In this document: one piece after another, positions 63,947 to 64,000 of the stretch
Layout: each line of letters starts with the position of its first letter
Numbering within the stretch: position 1 is the stretch's first letter
Source of the DNA: Pseudomonas fluorescens
GTDB taxonomy: Bacteria > Pseudomonadota > Gammaproteobacteria > Pseudomonadales > Pseudomonadaceae
DNA length: 64,000 nucleotides
Reading direction: 5' to 3'
NCBI RefSeq assembly: GCF_900215245.1
Contig: NZ_LT907842.1
Span: 3,162,001-3,226,000 of the forward strand
Notes under the pieces: model-generated
What the model saw: only the letters and a program-made list of their open reading frames with translations
Told to the model about the DNA's origin: nothing
Databases searched by the model: none
Translations under genes and position numbers: made by a program

Positions 63947-64000
63947 TGGGACCACGGTGCTGTGGTCACGAGCAAGGCGGCCGATCGCTTGAGCTAATGC

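Noticed and set aside
1..64000. tRNA, rRNA or ICE attachment site
   Set aside because: I looked for tRNA-like cloverleaf sequence and direct repeats bounding the element and saw none; the ICE ends are outside the window.

Overview
The window comes from a gamma-proteobacterial genome, most probably Pseudomonas. It lies inside a large integrative and conjugative element (ICE) of the PFGI-1/PAGI-2/clc type. This rests on a long minus-strand series of genes recognisable as the ICE protein families TIGR03744 to TIGR03765, a RAQPRD protein, a TraD coupling ATPase, an STY4528-type replication protein and a PFGI-1-class ParB. Neither end of the ICE, no integrase and no attachment site is visible. Family names are recalled from sequence features; no database was searched.

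Layout. (1) 1-14.9 kb, minus strand: the mating-pair-formation module, running from a VirB4-like ATPase cut by the window edge, through short membrane and periplasmic proteins, a UvrD-type helicase and the TraD coupling protein, to a lytic transglycosylase and two thioredoxin-like proteins. Many stops and starts overlap as ATGA or TGATG, so translation is probably coupled. (2) 15-21 kb: a decayed zone with an unknown gene, a YceK-like lipoprotein, and remnants of an IS481-like transposase/ATPase/serine recombinase unit, an IS3 element and a Tn3 transposase. (3) 21-31 kb, minus strand: a complete alpha-type (CS1/CFA-I/Cbl-like) chaperone-usher fimbrial operon. Beside it sit a ToxR/ToxS-like membrane regulator pair and an EAL-domain c-di-GMP phosphodiesterase. 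(4) 32-41.5 kb, plus strand: an intact IS5 element, a second, unrelated fimbrial operon with DUF1120-type subunits, and a MATE transporter. (5) 41.5-47.7 kb: a phosphatase-like pseudogene, then nested mobile DNA (IS66 carrying a truncated group II intron, abutted by an intact IS3 element). (6) 47.7-64 kb, minus strand: the second ICE backbone part. It holds a truncated SNF2-like helicase, a PcfJ-domain protein, a type IA topoisomerase, an Abi_2 defence gene, SSB, DUF3158, PFL_4669, STY4528, DUF2857, ParB, a ribbon-helix-helix protein, a YejK/NdpA protein and a HicA-like protein.

How it fits together. The backbone moves and maintains the element; the insert (about 15-47 kb) is cargo for surface attachment and its regulation. 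The cargo is visibly more AT-rich than the backbone, and insertion sequences have repeatedly broken it.

Most notable is a ten-unit tandem array of 57-bp repeats (57651-58220) between the STY4528 replication gene and the PFL_4669 gene. Each unit has a palindrome whose arms vary in a compensating way. Four further palindromes of a different sequence lie inside the STY4528 gene itself. Together they are a strong candidate for the replication origin of the element.
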